Assembly: GCF_014251715.1 (NCBI RefSeq)
Contig: NZ_CP059198.1
Span: forward strand, 557,488-621,487
Length of the DNA: 64,000 nt
Source: Blattabacterium cuenoti
GTDB taxonomy: Bacteria > Bacteroidota > Bacteroidia > Flavobacteriales > Blattabacteriaceae
Direction of reading: 5' to 3'
This document shows, piece by piece, positions 29,902 through 39,021 of the stretch. A program made the translations under genes and the position numbers. The notes beneath the pieces were generated by a model. The model did not search any database. It saw only the letters and a list, made by a program, of their open reading frames with translations, and was not told the DNA's origin. Each line of letters starts with the position of its first letter. The first letter of the stretch is position 1.

Positions 29902-32900
29902 CTAAAAAAAATCATCCTCTATCTCTATCACCCATTCTCCTTGTTCCAAAAAAAACTCTGCTTGTTTCAATTTAATATTTTTAGTTTCTCCTGTAATTAA
30001 ATGTCGAATATTAATTTTATTATTTCTTCCTAATTTTTTTCCATCTTTTCCTTTCATAAAAAAATCCATTTTTACATTATTTTTTGGAATGCATAAAATA
30101 TCACCTCTATTAATAGTAGATTTAAATAAAAAAGAAACAATTTTTTTGTTAATATCATAAACTTTTTCTTGAAATAAATGAAAAGCATTTTGTTTATAAA
30201 CGATTAGAGGATCTTTTTGTTCAAAAACAGCATTTTGCACAGAAAATCTCAAACTATCCATTTCACGTAAATGTTCTTTCCATTTTTTATCCATAAAATA
30301 TAATATAGTCTTTTTTTCAAACATTGATAATAAAGACTTTCCTTTAGTATTATAAAATTCTTTCAAATCAGATATAGAAACTATATTTTGATTTCCATCT
30401 GTTAAAATAACTTGTATATTATAAAATTCCTTATTTTTTACAAAAATTTTAGATAGAATAGGAACGATATCTTGATCAATCATTTTTTCCTTCTTTTTTT
30501 CATAAAAAATTATAACAAAATCATGAAGTTTGTTGATAAAAATACGTTCTTTATAAGATAAAAATTCCCTTTCTAAAAAGGGAATTTTTATATCAAAAAT
30601 TTGAATAAATTCATATTCCAAATTTTTAAAATCGTTTAGATATTTATTGACACTAATCATAGTATCTAATAATAAATACACCATATTAGAAATATCTAAA
30701 CTTAATTCTCTACCGCATAATGCATTTTTACGTTTTTTATAAATAAATTCTCTTTGTTTATTAATAACATCATCATAGTCCAAAAGACGTTTTCGCATAC
30801 TAAAATTATTCTCTTCTATTTTTTTTTGTGCTTTTTCAATAGATTTTGTTAATAAAGGATGTTGTATAATATCTCCTTCTTTATGTCCAAATCTATCCAT
30901 TAATTTAGAAAGTCTTTCTGAGTCTATAAATAAACGAATTAAATTATCTTCTAAGGATACATAAAATTGAGAACTACCTGGATCTCCTTGACGTCCAGAT
31001 CTACCTCTTAGTTGGTTATCTACTCTTCTAGAATCATGTCTTTCTGTTCCTAAAACGGATAACCCTCCATTTTTTATAACTTCCTTAGAAAGTTTAATAT
31101 CTGTTCCACGACCTGCCATATTAGTTGCAATTGTTACAGATCCAGGAAACCCTGCTTTCGCTATTATTTCAGCCTCTTTTTCATGCAATTTAGCATTCAA
31201 AACATTATGTGGTATTTTTCTAAATTTTAAAGCCCTACTTAAAAATTCTGAAATTTCAACAGAAGTAGTGCCAACAAGAATAGGACGTTTTTCATGTATA
31301 GATAAATGAATAATTTTTTCTATGATTGCATTATATTTTTCTCTTTTTGTTTTAAAAACAAGATCTTGTAAATCCTTTCTTTGTATAGTTTTATCTGTAG
31401 GGATAACTACTACATCTAATTTATAAATGTGCCAAAATTCTCCAGATTCTGTTTCGGCTGTTCCCGTCATCCCAGATATTTTTTTATACATTCTAAAATA
31501 ATTTTGTAAAGTGATTGTAGCAAAGGTTTGACTAGAAGATTCTATTTCTACATGTTCTTTTGCTTCTATAGCTTGATGCAATCCATCAGAATAACGTCTT
31601 CCTTCCATAAGACGACCAGTTTGTTCATCTACTATTTTAACTTTACCTCCTAAAATAACATAATCTACATCTCTTTCAAACAAAGTGAAAGCTTTAAGAA
31701 GCTGATTAATAGTATGAATTCGTTGTGATTTAATAGAATAATTTTTCAAAAGTTTTTCTTTTTCTTTGATTTCTTTTTCTTTAGAAAAATTTTTTTTCTC
31801 TAACTCAAAAAGTTCCATATTTACATCTGGCAAAACAAAAAAGCCTACATCTTCTACATTTTTAGACAAAAATTCAATTCCTTTATCTGTTAGTTCAACA
31901 GTATTATTTTTTTCATCAATAACAAAATAAAGATCTTTATCTACTTTATACATTTCCCTTCCATAATCTTGTAAATATTGACCTTCAGTTTTTTGTAAAA
32001 TTAAACGAATATTATCTTCACTCAAAAATTTAATTAAGGATTTTTTCTTTGGTAAGCCACGATGTGCTTGAAATAATTTGAATCCCCCTAATTTTTTTTC
32101 TCCATTTTTTATTAACTTTTTTGCTTCTTGTAAAAAGCTATTAACTTCTATATTTTGTTCATTTACAATAAATTCTACTTTTTCTTTAAATAATTTGAAC
32201 TCCTCTTTGTTATCTTTTTTAGAATCCACAGTCCCAGATATTACTAAAGGAGTACGCGCTTCATCTATCAAAACAGAATCTATTTCATCTATAATAGCAT
32301 AATTCAATTCTCTTTGAACTAATTCTTCTTTAGAACAGGCCATATTATCTCGTAAATAATCAAAACCAAATTCATTATTGGTTCCATAAGTTACATCTGC
32401 TTGATAAGCTTTTTTACGCATTTTTACATCAGTAGATGAATAATTGTCAATGCAATCAACTTCTAATCCATGAAATTCCATTAAAGGAGCCATCCAATTC
32501 ATATCTCTTCTAGATAAATAATTGTTTACTGTAACAATATGTACTCCTCTACCAGATAAAGCATTCAAATAAGCAGATAAAGTTGCTACAAAAGTTTTTC
32601 CTTCTCCTGTAGCCATTTCAGCTATCTTACCCTGATGTAAAACAATTCCTCCCATGAGCTGAACATCATAATGTACCATATCCCAAATTATAAATTTTCC
32701 ATATGCATCCCATTTATTTTTCCAAATAGCTTTATCTTTATATAAAATAATATAAGATTTTGTTTTTGATAATTCTTGATCAAAAAAAGTAGATTTTACT
32801 ACAAGTTCTTTTTTTTCTTTGAAACGCTTTGCCGTTTCTTTAATTAAAGAAAAAGCTTTAGGCAAAAGATTAATTAATACTTTTTGTTCTATTTTATAAC

Positions 32901-33192
32901 ATTCTTCTTGAAGATTTTCTATACTTGAGTATATTTTTTCCAATACACTAACAGAACAAAATTTATTTTGTATTTCTTCCAATAATTTTTTTTCTTCCTC
33001 GTTAAATTTTTTCGTTGATTTTTGTATAATTTTTTTGAAAATTTTAGTTTGATTTCTTAATTCATCATCGGATAATAAAGATATTTTTTTTTCTTCTTTT
33101 TTGATTTGAATTAAAAATTTTCTAACCTCTTTAAGATCTCTATCATTTTTATTGATAAATAATTTATTTAATATCTTTCTAATAAAATTCAT
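29902..33192 (-). CDS. secA: preprotein translocase ATPase SecA
   Basis: SecA drives export of unfolded proteins through SecYEG. Walker A is in ATGEGKTFVATL near residue 193, Walker B in YAIIDEIDSVLIDEARTP, and helicase-like motifs such as ATNMAGRGTDIKL and QLRGRSGRQGDPG are intact. At 1096 residues it has the insertions typical of Bacteroidota. It ends in an acidic tail and lacks the Cys-rich zinc finger of the E. coli C-terminus. DUF2795 lies 16 bases upstream in the same orientation. Confidence 0.97.
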   Translation of the reverse strand: MNFIRKILNKLFINKNDRDLKEVRKFLIQIKKEEKKISLLSDDELRNQTKIFKKIIQKSTKKFNEEEKKLLEEIQNKFCSVSVLEKIYSSIENLQEECYKIEQKVLINLLPKAFSLIKETAKRFKEKKELVVKSTFFDQELSKTKSYIILYKDKAIWKNKWDAYGKFIIWDMVHYDVQLMGGIVLHQGKIAEMATGEGKTFVATLSAYLNALSGRGVHIVTVNNYLSRRDMNWMAPLMEFHGLEVDCIDNYSSTDVKMRKKAYQADVTYGTNNEFGFDYLRDNMACSKEELVQRELNYAIIDEIDSVLIDEARTPLVISGTVDSKKDNKEEFKLFKEKVEFIVNEQNIEVNSFLQEAKKLIKNGEKKLGGFKLFQAHRGLPKKKSLIKFLSEDNIRLILQKTEGQYLQDYGREMYKVDKDLYFVIDEKNNTVELTDKGIEFLSKNVEDVGFFVLPDVNMELFELEKKNFSKEKEIKEKEKLLKNYSIKSQRIHTINQLLKAFTLFERDVDYVILGGKVKIVDEQTGRLMEGRRYSDGLHQAIEAKEHVEIESSSQTFATITLQNYFRMYKKISGMTGTAETESGEFWHIYKLDVVVIPTDKTIQRKDLQDLVFKTKREKYNAIIEKIIHLSIHEKRPILVGTTSVEISEFLSRALKFRKIPHNVLNAKLHEKEAEIIAKAGFPGSVTIATNMAGRGTDIKLSKEVIKNGGLSVLGTERHDSRRVDNQLRGRSGRQGDPGSSQFYVSLEDNLIRLFIDSERLSKLMDRFGHKEGDIIQHPLLTKSIEKAQKKIEENNFSMRKRLLDYDDVINKQREFIYKKRKNALCGRELSLDISNMVYLLLDTMISVNKYLNDFKNLEYEFIQIFDIKIPFLEREFLSYKERIFINKLHDFVIIFYEKKKEKMIDQDIVPILSKIFVKNKEFYNIQVILTDGNQNIVSISDLKEFYNTKGKSLLSMFEKKTILYFMDKKWKEHLREMDSLRFSVQNAVFEQKDPLIVYKQNAFHLFQEKVYDINKKIVSFLFKSTINRGDILCIPKNNVKMDFFMKGKDGKKLGRNNKINIRHLITGETKNIKLKQAEFFLEQGEWVIEIEDDFF

Positions 33193-33208
33193 TCAAATAA
33201 AAAATAAT

Positions 33209-33442
33209 TTAAAGTTCATATTCATCTCTATTCCAATAAAAATCTTCGTCATCACGTGGATAATCTGCCCATATATCTTCTATAGATTCAAAAATCTCTC
33301 CTTCTCCATTTTCTAATTGTTGAAGATTTTCAACTACTTCTAGAGGGGCTCCAGTACGAATAGCAAAATCGATCAATTCTTCTTTTGTTGCAGGCCAAGG
33401 CGCATCTTCTAAATGAGAAGCTAATTCTAAAGTCCAATACAT
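33209..33442 (-). CDS. DUF2795 domain protein
   Basis: This acidic 77-residue protein of unknown function starts MYWTLELASHLEDAPWPATKEELIDFA and continues with RTGAPLEVVENLQQL. It is strikingly less AT-biased in composition than its neighbours, with four Trp residues, which implies strong selection on sequence. It belongs, as I recall, to a family nearly universal in Bacteroidota and often beside secA. The adjacency suggests a link to export, but nothing in the sequence proves this. Confidence 0.85.
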   Translation of the reverse strand: MYWTLELASHLEDAPWPATKEELIDFAIRTGAPLEVVENLQQLENGEGEIFESIEDIWADYPRDDEDFYWNRDEYEL

Positions 33443-33575
33443 ATATGTATGATATTTTCTATATTTGATATATATTAAAAGATGATATTTTTATATATTT
33501 GATTTTCAAAAATTAATGAACTTTTTCATAAAATTACAAGATAAAATTAGTGAATTTAAATTACAAATAAATTAC

Positions 33576-34526
33576 ATGAAAAAGTTTCCAAGAATTGTAT
33601 TCATAGGTTCTACTTATTTTTCTCTTCATTCTTTAAAAGAATTATATATGAAACAATATAATATAGTAGGAATCATTACTAGCCCTGATAATATAAAAAA
33701 AAATTTTTTTTCTCCTATAAAAATATATGCATTGGAAAATAATATTCCTTTTTTACAACCAAAAAATCTTCTAGAAGATTCTTTTTTGAGAAATCTGAAA
33801 AGATGGAATGCCGATATACAAATTGTTGTTTCTTTTAGAATTTTACCTAAAAAAGTATGGAACTTACCAAAAATGGGATCTTTTAATTTACATGCATCGA
33901 TACTACCACAATATAGAGGGGCTGCCCCTATTAATTGGGCTATTATTAATGGAGAAAATAAAACAGGATTGACTACTTTTTTTATAGAAAAAAAAATAGA
34001 TTCAGGAAAAATTATTTTGCAAAAAGAAATAAAAATAGGAAAAGAGGAAACTGCTGGGGAACTAGAAAGTAAACTAAAAAATATTAGTGGATTTATGGTC
34101 ATAAAAACTTTAGAAAATATTATCAATAATAAAATAAAACCTATAAATAAAAAAAATATTCATTCTTCTTTATTAAAATATGCCCCAAAAATATACACTA
34201 AAGATTGTAGAATTCAATGGGTAAATACTTCTATAGAATCTATTTATAATAAAATAAGAGGTTTAAGTCCTAATCCGACGGCATGGACATTATTATTTTT
34301 TAATAAAAAAAAATTTGTTAGATTCAAAATTTTTTTTGTTAAAAAAATACAAAAAATACATAATTTTCCAGTTGGTTCTATATTGACATCATCACATGAT
34401 ATGAAAATATATGTTAATGGGGGTTTAATATCCATTATAGAAGGACAAATAGAGGGAAAAAAAAGAATGAATATAAAAAATTTAATTCATGGGATTCAAA
34501 TAAGAAAAAATCTTTTTGTTCGTTAA
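33576..34526 (+). CDS. fmt: methionyl-tRNA formyltransferase
   Basis: Fmt formylates initiator Met-tRNA with 10-formyltetrahydrofolate. The folate-binding segment is SFNLHASILPQYRGAAPINW, with the catalytic Asn and His, and the nearby IDSGKI segment is present. The frame is open upstream to 33516, but ATG at 33576 (MKKFPRIVFIGS) gives the usual N-terminus and 316 residues. The C-terminal OB-like domain is present but very basic. Two TATATTTG elements lie upstream (33470 and 33494). Confidence 0.94.
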   Translation: MKKFPRIVFIGSTYFSLHSLKELYMKQYNIVGIITSPDNIKKNFFSPIKIYALENNIPFLQPKNLLEDSFLRNLKRWNADIQIVVSFRILPKKVWNLPKMGSFNLHASILPQYRGAAPINWAIINGENKTGLTTFFIEKKIDSGKIILQKEIKIGKEETAGELESKLKNISGFMVIKTLENIINNKIKPINKKNIHSSLLKYAPKIYTKDCRIQWVNTSIESIYNKIRGLSPNPTAWTLLFFNKKKFVRFKIFFVKKIQKIHNFPVGSILTSSHDMKIYVNGGLISIIEGQIEGKKRMNIKNLIHGIQIRKNLFVR

Positions 34527-34576
34527 AAAAAAATATTTTTTCTTATAATAGAGTTATTTATCCTTTATAAATATTT

Positions 34577-34584
34577 TATATTTG
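34577..34584 (+). promoter_or_regulatory. possible -7 element for hup
   Basis: TATATTTG matches TAnnTTTG, 61 bases before the hup ATG. The -33 region shows only GTTA instead of TTTG. Confidence 0.35.
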
Positions 34585-34644
34585 TTATCGTTAATTATAA
34601 GATTTTTTTATAGTTAATTAAAATTAAATTAATTATATAAATTC

Positions 34645-34911
34645 ATGAACAAAACAGAATTGGTTAATTCAATAGCTGAAAAAACTGGAATAACAAAAAT
34701 AAAAGCTAAAAATGTTACAGATGCATTTATTGAAACAGTAATTGAATCTTTAAAAAAAGGAGATAAGGTTACCCTAGTAGGATTCGGAACCTTTTCTGTT
34801 GTAGAAAGACATCCTAGAAACGGAGTAAATCCTAGAACAGGAAAAAAAATATATATTCCAGGAAAAAAAGTTGCTAAATTTAAAATAGGAGCGGAATTAA
34901 CAAAATTGTAA
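34645..34911 (+). CDS. hup: DNA-binding protein HU
   Basis: HU is a nucleoid protein that bends DNA without sequence preference. The 88-residue protein has the family start MNKTELVNSIAEKTG. The signature GFGTFSVVERHPRNGVNPRT includes the DNA-intercalating Pro of the beta-arm (RNGVNPRTGK). It is a single-gene unit with its own upstream region and a strong terminator. Confidence 0.96.
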   Translation: MNKTELVNSIAEKTGITKIKAKNVTDAFIETVIESLKKGDKVTLVGFGTFSVVERHPRNGVNPRTGKKIYIPGKKVAKFKIGAELTKL

Positions 34912-34918
34912 ATTTTAT

Positions 34919-34955
34919 AAAGAGATAAAGTTAAAATAAACTTTATCTCTTTTTT
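34919..34955 (+). terminator. rho-independent terminator of hup, possibly also of pdxH
   Basis: AGAGATAAAGTT (34921-34932) pairs with AACTTTATCTCT (34939-34950). The stem extends by two A-T pairs, has a 6-base loop and is followed by Ts. The convergent pdxH stop lies at 34954-34956, so the hairpin may serve both strands. Confidence 0.8.
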
Positions 34956-35619
34956 ATGGAGATAATCTATATAAAATCCACTTTTTTTCTTTATTCAAAC
35001 TATAAACTAGTCGATCATGAAGTCTATGGGGTTGTCCTTGCCAAAATTCCATTTTATAAGGTTTAATAATATATCCTCCCCAATAAAAAGGACGTTTTAT
35101 CGTAGTTTTTTTATCAAAAAAATTATTCCATTTTTTGTATTGTTCTAGTAAATATTTTTTAGATAAAATAGTACAGCTTTGTTTAGAAGCCCAACATCCA
35201 ATCTGATGTTCTTTAGGTCTATTATGGAAATATTCATCTGATTTTTTTCTTTTTATTTTCGATGTTATTCCTTTAATAATAATTTGTCTTTCTGTTTTTT
35301 TCCAAAAAAAAGAAATACACACATTTGGAATGTTTTGAATAGCTTTAGCTTTCAAACTATAATAGTTTGTGTAAAAAATAAATCCTTTTTTGGAATATTC
35401 TTTTAACAAAACTACTCTAATTTCTGGACCTCCATCTTTACCTATAGTGGAAATAGACATTGCGTTAATTTCTTCATTATTTTTGTTTTTTTCATTAAGA
35501 AATTTTTCTTGTTCAAACCAATCATGAAATAATTGAAAAGGTTCTTTTGGAACTTCAGATTCTAATAATTCTTTATTAGAATAATTTTTTCTATAATCAC
35601 TTAAATCAAAAGTAATCAT
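34954..35619 (-). CDS. pdxH: pyridoxine 5'-phosphate oxidase
   Basis: PdxH oxidises pyridoxine or pyridoxamine phosphate to pyridoxal phosphate using FMN. FMN-binding segments RVVLLKEYSKKGFIFYTNY and KTERQIIIKG are present. The C-terminal substrate motif EFWQGQPHRLHDR is intact. Length is 221 residues. With pdxA and pdxJ in this window it supports synthesis of vitamin B6. It is a single gene, divergent from tRNA-Met. Confidence 0.95.
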   Translation of the reverse strand: MITFDLSDYRKNYSNKELLESEVPKEPFQLFHDWFEQEKFLNEKNKNNEEINAMSISTIGKDGGPEIRVVLLKEYSKKGFIFYTNYYSLKAKAIQNIPNVCISFFWKKTERQIIIKGITSKIKRKKSDEYFHNRPKEHQIGCWASKQSCTILSKKYLLEQYKKWNNFFDKKTTIKRPFYWGGYIIKPYKMEFWQGQPHRLHDRLVYSLNKEKKWILYRLSP

Positions 35620-35691
35620 CTTTTATTTTTTTAATATAAAATTACTATTTACTAAAAATATGCCTAACTTTATTTTTTTTTAAACATTATT

Positions 35692-35765
35692 GGCGTGATA
35701 GCTCAGTTGGTTAGAGCGTTGGATTCATAACCCAGAGGTCGGGGGTTCAAATCCCCCTCACGCTA
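35692..35765 (+). tRNA. tRNA-Met (CAT), probably elongator
   Basis: A complete cloverleaf is visible: acceptor GGCGTGA/TCACGCT, D arm GCTC...GAGC, anticodon loop TTCATAA, and T loop TTCAAAT on a GGGGG/CCCCC stem. The acceptor stem has a paired first base and no C1-A72 mismatch, which argues against initiator tRNA. The pairs G4-C69 and T5-A68 argue against a lysidine-modified tRNA-Ile. CCA is not encoded. Confidence 0.9.
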
Positions 35766-35788
35766 TTTAAAAATACAAAAATAGATAT

Positions 35789-36949
35789 ATGTATTTTTTT
35801 GTTTCTAGCTATCCACTATTACAAAAATTAGATGCACTATATAAAATAATGAATAGCTCAAATTCTTATTTTACTTTTTTCATTATAGAAGATCAATTAA
35901 AAATAATGGTAGCATATGATTCAGAAAATATAATCAATACATATATAAAAATATATGTTAAAAAATACACAAAAGAAAAAGTAACTATATCTACTAAATT
36001 TATGATAGATATTTTGACTACATTTCAAAATGAAACACTTTTTATAAAAAAAAAAAATAATGTACTTAATATTTATTCTAAACAAGGAACTTATGAAGTT
36101 CCAATTTTATTTCATAAAAATTTAATAAATATTTTTTCTAAACATATTTCCATATGGAATTCATACTCTATAAAATTTACTTTATTTTCAAATATCCTTT
36201 TAAAAATACTGAATAGAACTTTATTTGCTGTTGGAGATAAACAATTTAAACCAATATTAAATGGAGTTTTTTTTAAATTTTCTCCTTATGAAGCAAATTT
36301 TGTAGCTACAGATAGTTTTCGTCTTGTAAAATATACTATAAAGTCCCTTAAATTAACCCAATATATCGAATTTACCATTTCAAAAAAATCTCTTAATATA
36401 ATTAAGAGAATTTTAAAAAATGAAAAAAAAAGTAATATTATTATTGAATATAAAAAAATAAATATAATTTTTCATTTTAAAAATCATATTTTTTCATGTC
36501 CATTAATTAATGGAAAATATCCTGATTATAATTCTATGATCCCAAATAATAATAATTTGGATTTTTCTTTTATAATTAATAGACTTTTATTATTAAATTA
36601 TATTAGAAGAATATCTCTTTTTTCAAAGAAAAAAAGAAATTTTATTCATTTTCATTATTATAAAAATAAATTAAAAATTTATGAACAAAATCCTATTCAT
36701 CATAATCACAATTATAATTTGAAAATTAAGTATAAACCTATTTATGATGATAAAAAAAAAATAGAAAATATTAAAATGGGATTTAATTCTCAATTTTTAA
36801 TTGAAATTTTATCATCTATAAATGATAATTTAATTTATTTTGAACTATATCATTCAAATAAAATAGGGATTTTAAGACCTTTTTATAAAGGAAATAATAA
36901 AAAAAAAGAATCAATTTTGATATTGATTATGTCTACAATAACAATATGA
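35789..36949 (+). CDS. dnaN: DNA polymerase III beta subunit (sliding clamp)
   Basis: The clamp encircles DNA and gives the replicase its processivity. The protein starts FFVSSYPLLQKLDALYKIMNSS. It keeps the central KQFKPILNGVFFKF and FVATDSFRLVKY segments, which identify the second clamp domain, and SCPLINGKYPDY. The 386-residue length is close to normal, but the sequence is very divergent. It begins 23 bases after tRNA-Met. No dnaA or origin is seen nearby, unlike the classical dnaA-dnaN order. It overlaps pheT by 4 bases. Confidence 0.9.
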   Translation: MYFFVSSYPLLQKLDALYKIMNSSNSYFTFFIIEDQLKIMVAYDSENIINTYIKIYVKKYTKEKVTISTKFMIDILTTFQNETLFIKKKNNVLNIYSKQGTYEVPILFHKNLINIFSKHISIWNSYSIKFTLFSNILLKILNRTLFAVGDKQFKPILNGVFFKFSPYEANFVATDSFRLVKYTIKSLKLTQYIEFTISKKSLNIIKRILKNEKKSNIIIEYKKINIIFHFKNHIFSCPLINGKYPDYNSMIPNNNNLDFSFIINRLLLLNYIRRISLFSKKKRNFIHFHYYKNKLKIYEQNPIHHNHNYNLKIKYKPIYDDKKKIENIKMGFNSQFLIEILSSINDNLIYFELYHSNKIGILRPFYKGNNKKKESILILIMSTITI

Positions 36950-39021
36950 AAGTATCATACAATTGGATAAAAAAATATATTTCTATTGAAATAAATGTGG
37001 AGAAACTATCCAATATATTAACGGATATAGGATTACCAGTAAAAAACATAAAAAAGATATTCACTGATATAGAAGAAGATTATGTTCTAGATGTAGAAAT
37101 AACACCTAATCGGACAGATGCTATGAGTCATTATGGAATTGCACGTGATTTGTACGTTTTTTTAAAATTTAGAGGATATAAAGTAGATTTACACAAACCA
37201 ATAATAATTAATACTAAAAAACATCATCATAAAGAATATGATGTTCAAATTTGTATAAAGGAAAATAAAAAGTGTATAAGATATTCTGGAATATCCATTT
37301 CTAAAATAAAAATTGAGCCTTCTCCATATTGGTTAATTTCTATATTGAAATCTATAGGAATAAAAACAATAAATAATGTTATAGATATCATTCATTTTGT
37401 GATGCATGAATTAGGTCAACCTATCCATGTTTTTGATATGGATCAAATAGAAGAACATAAAATTATAATAAAAAATGCGGAAAAAAATACAAAATTAAAA
37501 TATGCAGATAACAGAATAATAAAACTGGATAAAGAAGATTTAATAATTTATGATACAATAAAACCATTATCTATAGCTGGAATTATAAATAGTATTAAAT
37601 CCAATATTCATGTAAATACTAAAAATATTTTTTTAGGAAGTGCTTGTTTAAATCCTGTTATTATACGATTAATTGGAAAAAAACATTTCATAAAAACAGA
37701 AGAACAATGTCTTTTGGAAAGAGGAATAGACCCTAACCTAACTATATTCGCTTTGCAAAGAACAGTTTTTCTTATAAAAAGTATAATGAAAAAAAAAATA
37801 TATTCCAATATTATTGATGTTTATCCTAATCCTATATCTCCTTCCATAATTAAGCTTCGTTATAGTAAAATTATAAATGTTCTAGGAAAAAAAATTTCTA
37901 AAATAAAAATTAAAAAAATTTTATCATTACTAGAAATTGTGATCCATTCAGAAAACGAAAAATATTTATTTGTTGTTGTTCCTCTTTATAGAATAGATGT
38001 TAAAAGAGAAATAGATCTTATAGAAGAAATATTGCGTATTTATGGGATTAATAAAATTAAAATATCTGATCAATTAAAAATATCTCCATTCCCTAATTTT
38101 TTTTATAAAACAGAATATGAAATACAAAAAAAACTTTTCGAGCAATTAGTTTCTTATGGATTTCAAGAAATTATTTCTTATACAATGAGAAATGAAGATA
38201 AAAATTCATCTTTACTAAATTCTTTTTTTAAAAGAAAAGTAATTAGGATTTTTAATCCTGTTAACAACAATTATAAATTTATGCGTTCTAGCTTATTATT
38301 TGGTATTTTAGATTGTATAGAATATAATCACAATAGAATGAACTATAATATAAAATTTTTTGAAAAAGGAAAAATATATTATAAAGAAAATAATAAATTT
38401 TTAGAAAAAACATTTATTGGAATTGCCTTATTATCAGAAATAGATAAAAAATGTATTTCCCCTATAGATTCTCCTTTTTTTTATTTAAAAGGAATTGTAG
38501 AACAAATTTTTCAAAAAAGCGGAATTTTAGATTATACTCAAATATTTTATAAACATCCTTTATTGGAAAATAGTATTTCTATATTATATAACAATAAAAA
38601 TCTAGTTTATTTAGGAAAATTTCAAAATAATATTTTTAAAAAAAAGGAAATATTTTATGCGGAAATAGATTGGGAATATTTAATTTCTATTATTCAAGAA
38701 AAAAAAATAATTTATGTTCCATTTTCTAAATATCCTACTTCAAGAAGAGATTTATCTTTATTAGTTGATAAAACTATTTCTTTTGAAAAAATAAATCAAT
38801 TTATAAAAAAAAAAGAAAATAATATAATAAAAAAAATTAAAGTATATGATTACTATGAAAGTAAAAATTTTCCAAAATCAAAAAAATCTTATACTATTAG
38901 TTTCTTTTTTGAAAGTAAAGAAGGAACATTGACTGATAAAATTATTAACAATTCAATGAAAAAAATAGAATTTTTTTTAAAAAAAAAATTAAAAGCTGAA
39001 ATAAGAAATTATATTAAATAA
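36946..39021 (+). CDS. pheT: phenylalanyl-tRNA synthetase beta chain, lacking the tRNA-binding domain
   Basis: PheT is the beta subunit of the alpha2-beta2 synthetase that charges tRNA-Phe. The N-terminus MKVSYNWIKKYI passes directly, near residue 40, into DVEITPNRTDAMSHYGIARDL. The roughly 100-residue EMAP/OB tRNA-binding domain that normally lies between them is missing, which explains the 691-residue length against about 790-800. The B3/B4 editing region (KTEEQCLLERG), B5, catalytic-like core and C-terminal FDX-ACB domain (FSKYPTSRRDLSLLVD) remain. pheS is not in the window. The end overlaps glyS by 13 bases. Confidence 0.95.
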   Translation: MKVSYNWIKKYISIEINVEKLSNILTDIGLPVKNIKKIFTDIEEDYVLDVEITPNRTDAMSHYGIARDLYVFLKFRGYKVDLHKPIIINTKKHHHKEYDVQICIKENKKCIRYSGISISKIKIEPSPYWLISILKSIGIKTINNVIDIIHFVMHELGQPIHVFDMDQIEEHKIIIKNAEKNTKLKYADNRIIKLDKEDLIIYDTIKPLSIAGIINSIKSNIHVNTKNIFLGSACLNPVIIRLIGKKHFIKTEEQCLLERGIDPNLTIFALQRTVFLIKSIMKKKIYSNIIDVYPNPISPSIIKLRYSKIINVLGKKISKIKIKKILSLLEIVIHSENEKYLFVVVPLYRIDVKREIDLIEEILRIYGINKIKISDQLKISPFPNFFYKTEYEIQKKLFEQLVSYGFQEIISYTMRNEDKNSSLLNSFFKRKVIRIFNPVNNNYKFMRSSLLFGILDCIEYNHNRMNYNIKFFEKGKIYYKENNKFLEKTFIGIALLSEIDKKCISPIDSPFFYLKGIVEQIFQKSGILDYTQIFYKHPLLENSISILYNNKNLVYLGKFQNNIFKKKEIFYAEIDWEYLISIIQEKKIIYVPFSKYPTSRRDLSLLVDKTISFEKINQFIKKKENNIIKKIKVYDYYESKNFPKSKKSYTISFFFESKEGTLTDKIINNSMKKIEFFLKKKLKAEIRNYIK

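Noticed and set aside
33626..34126. A 166-residue open frame on the minus strand inside fmt
   Set aside because: It is an antisense shadow of a well-conserved gene and shows no family motif.
35692..35765. Initiator tRNA-Met
   Set aside because: The 1-72 position is paired (G-T) and the anticodon stem lacks three consecutive G-C pairs.
35620..36949. A replication origin near dnaN
   Set aside because: No dnaA gene, DnaA-box cluster or other origin marker is visible; the upstream region holds only a tRNA.
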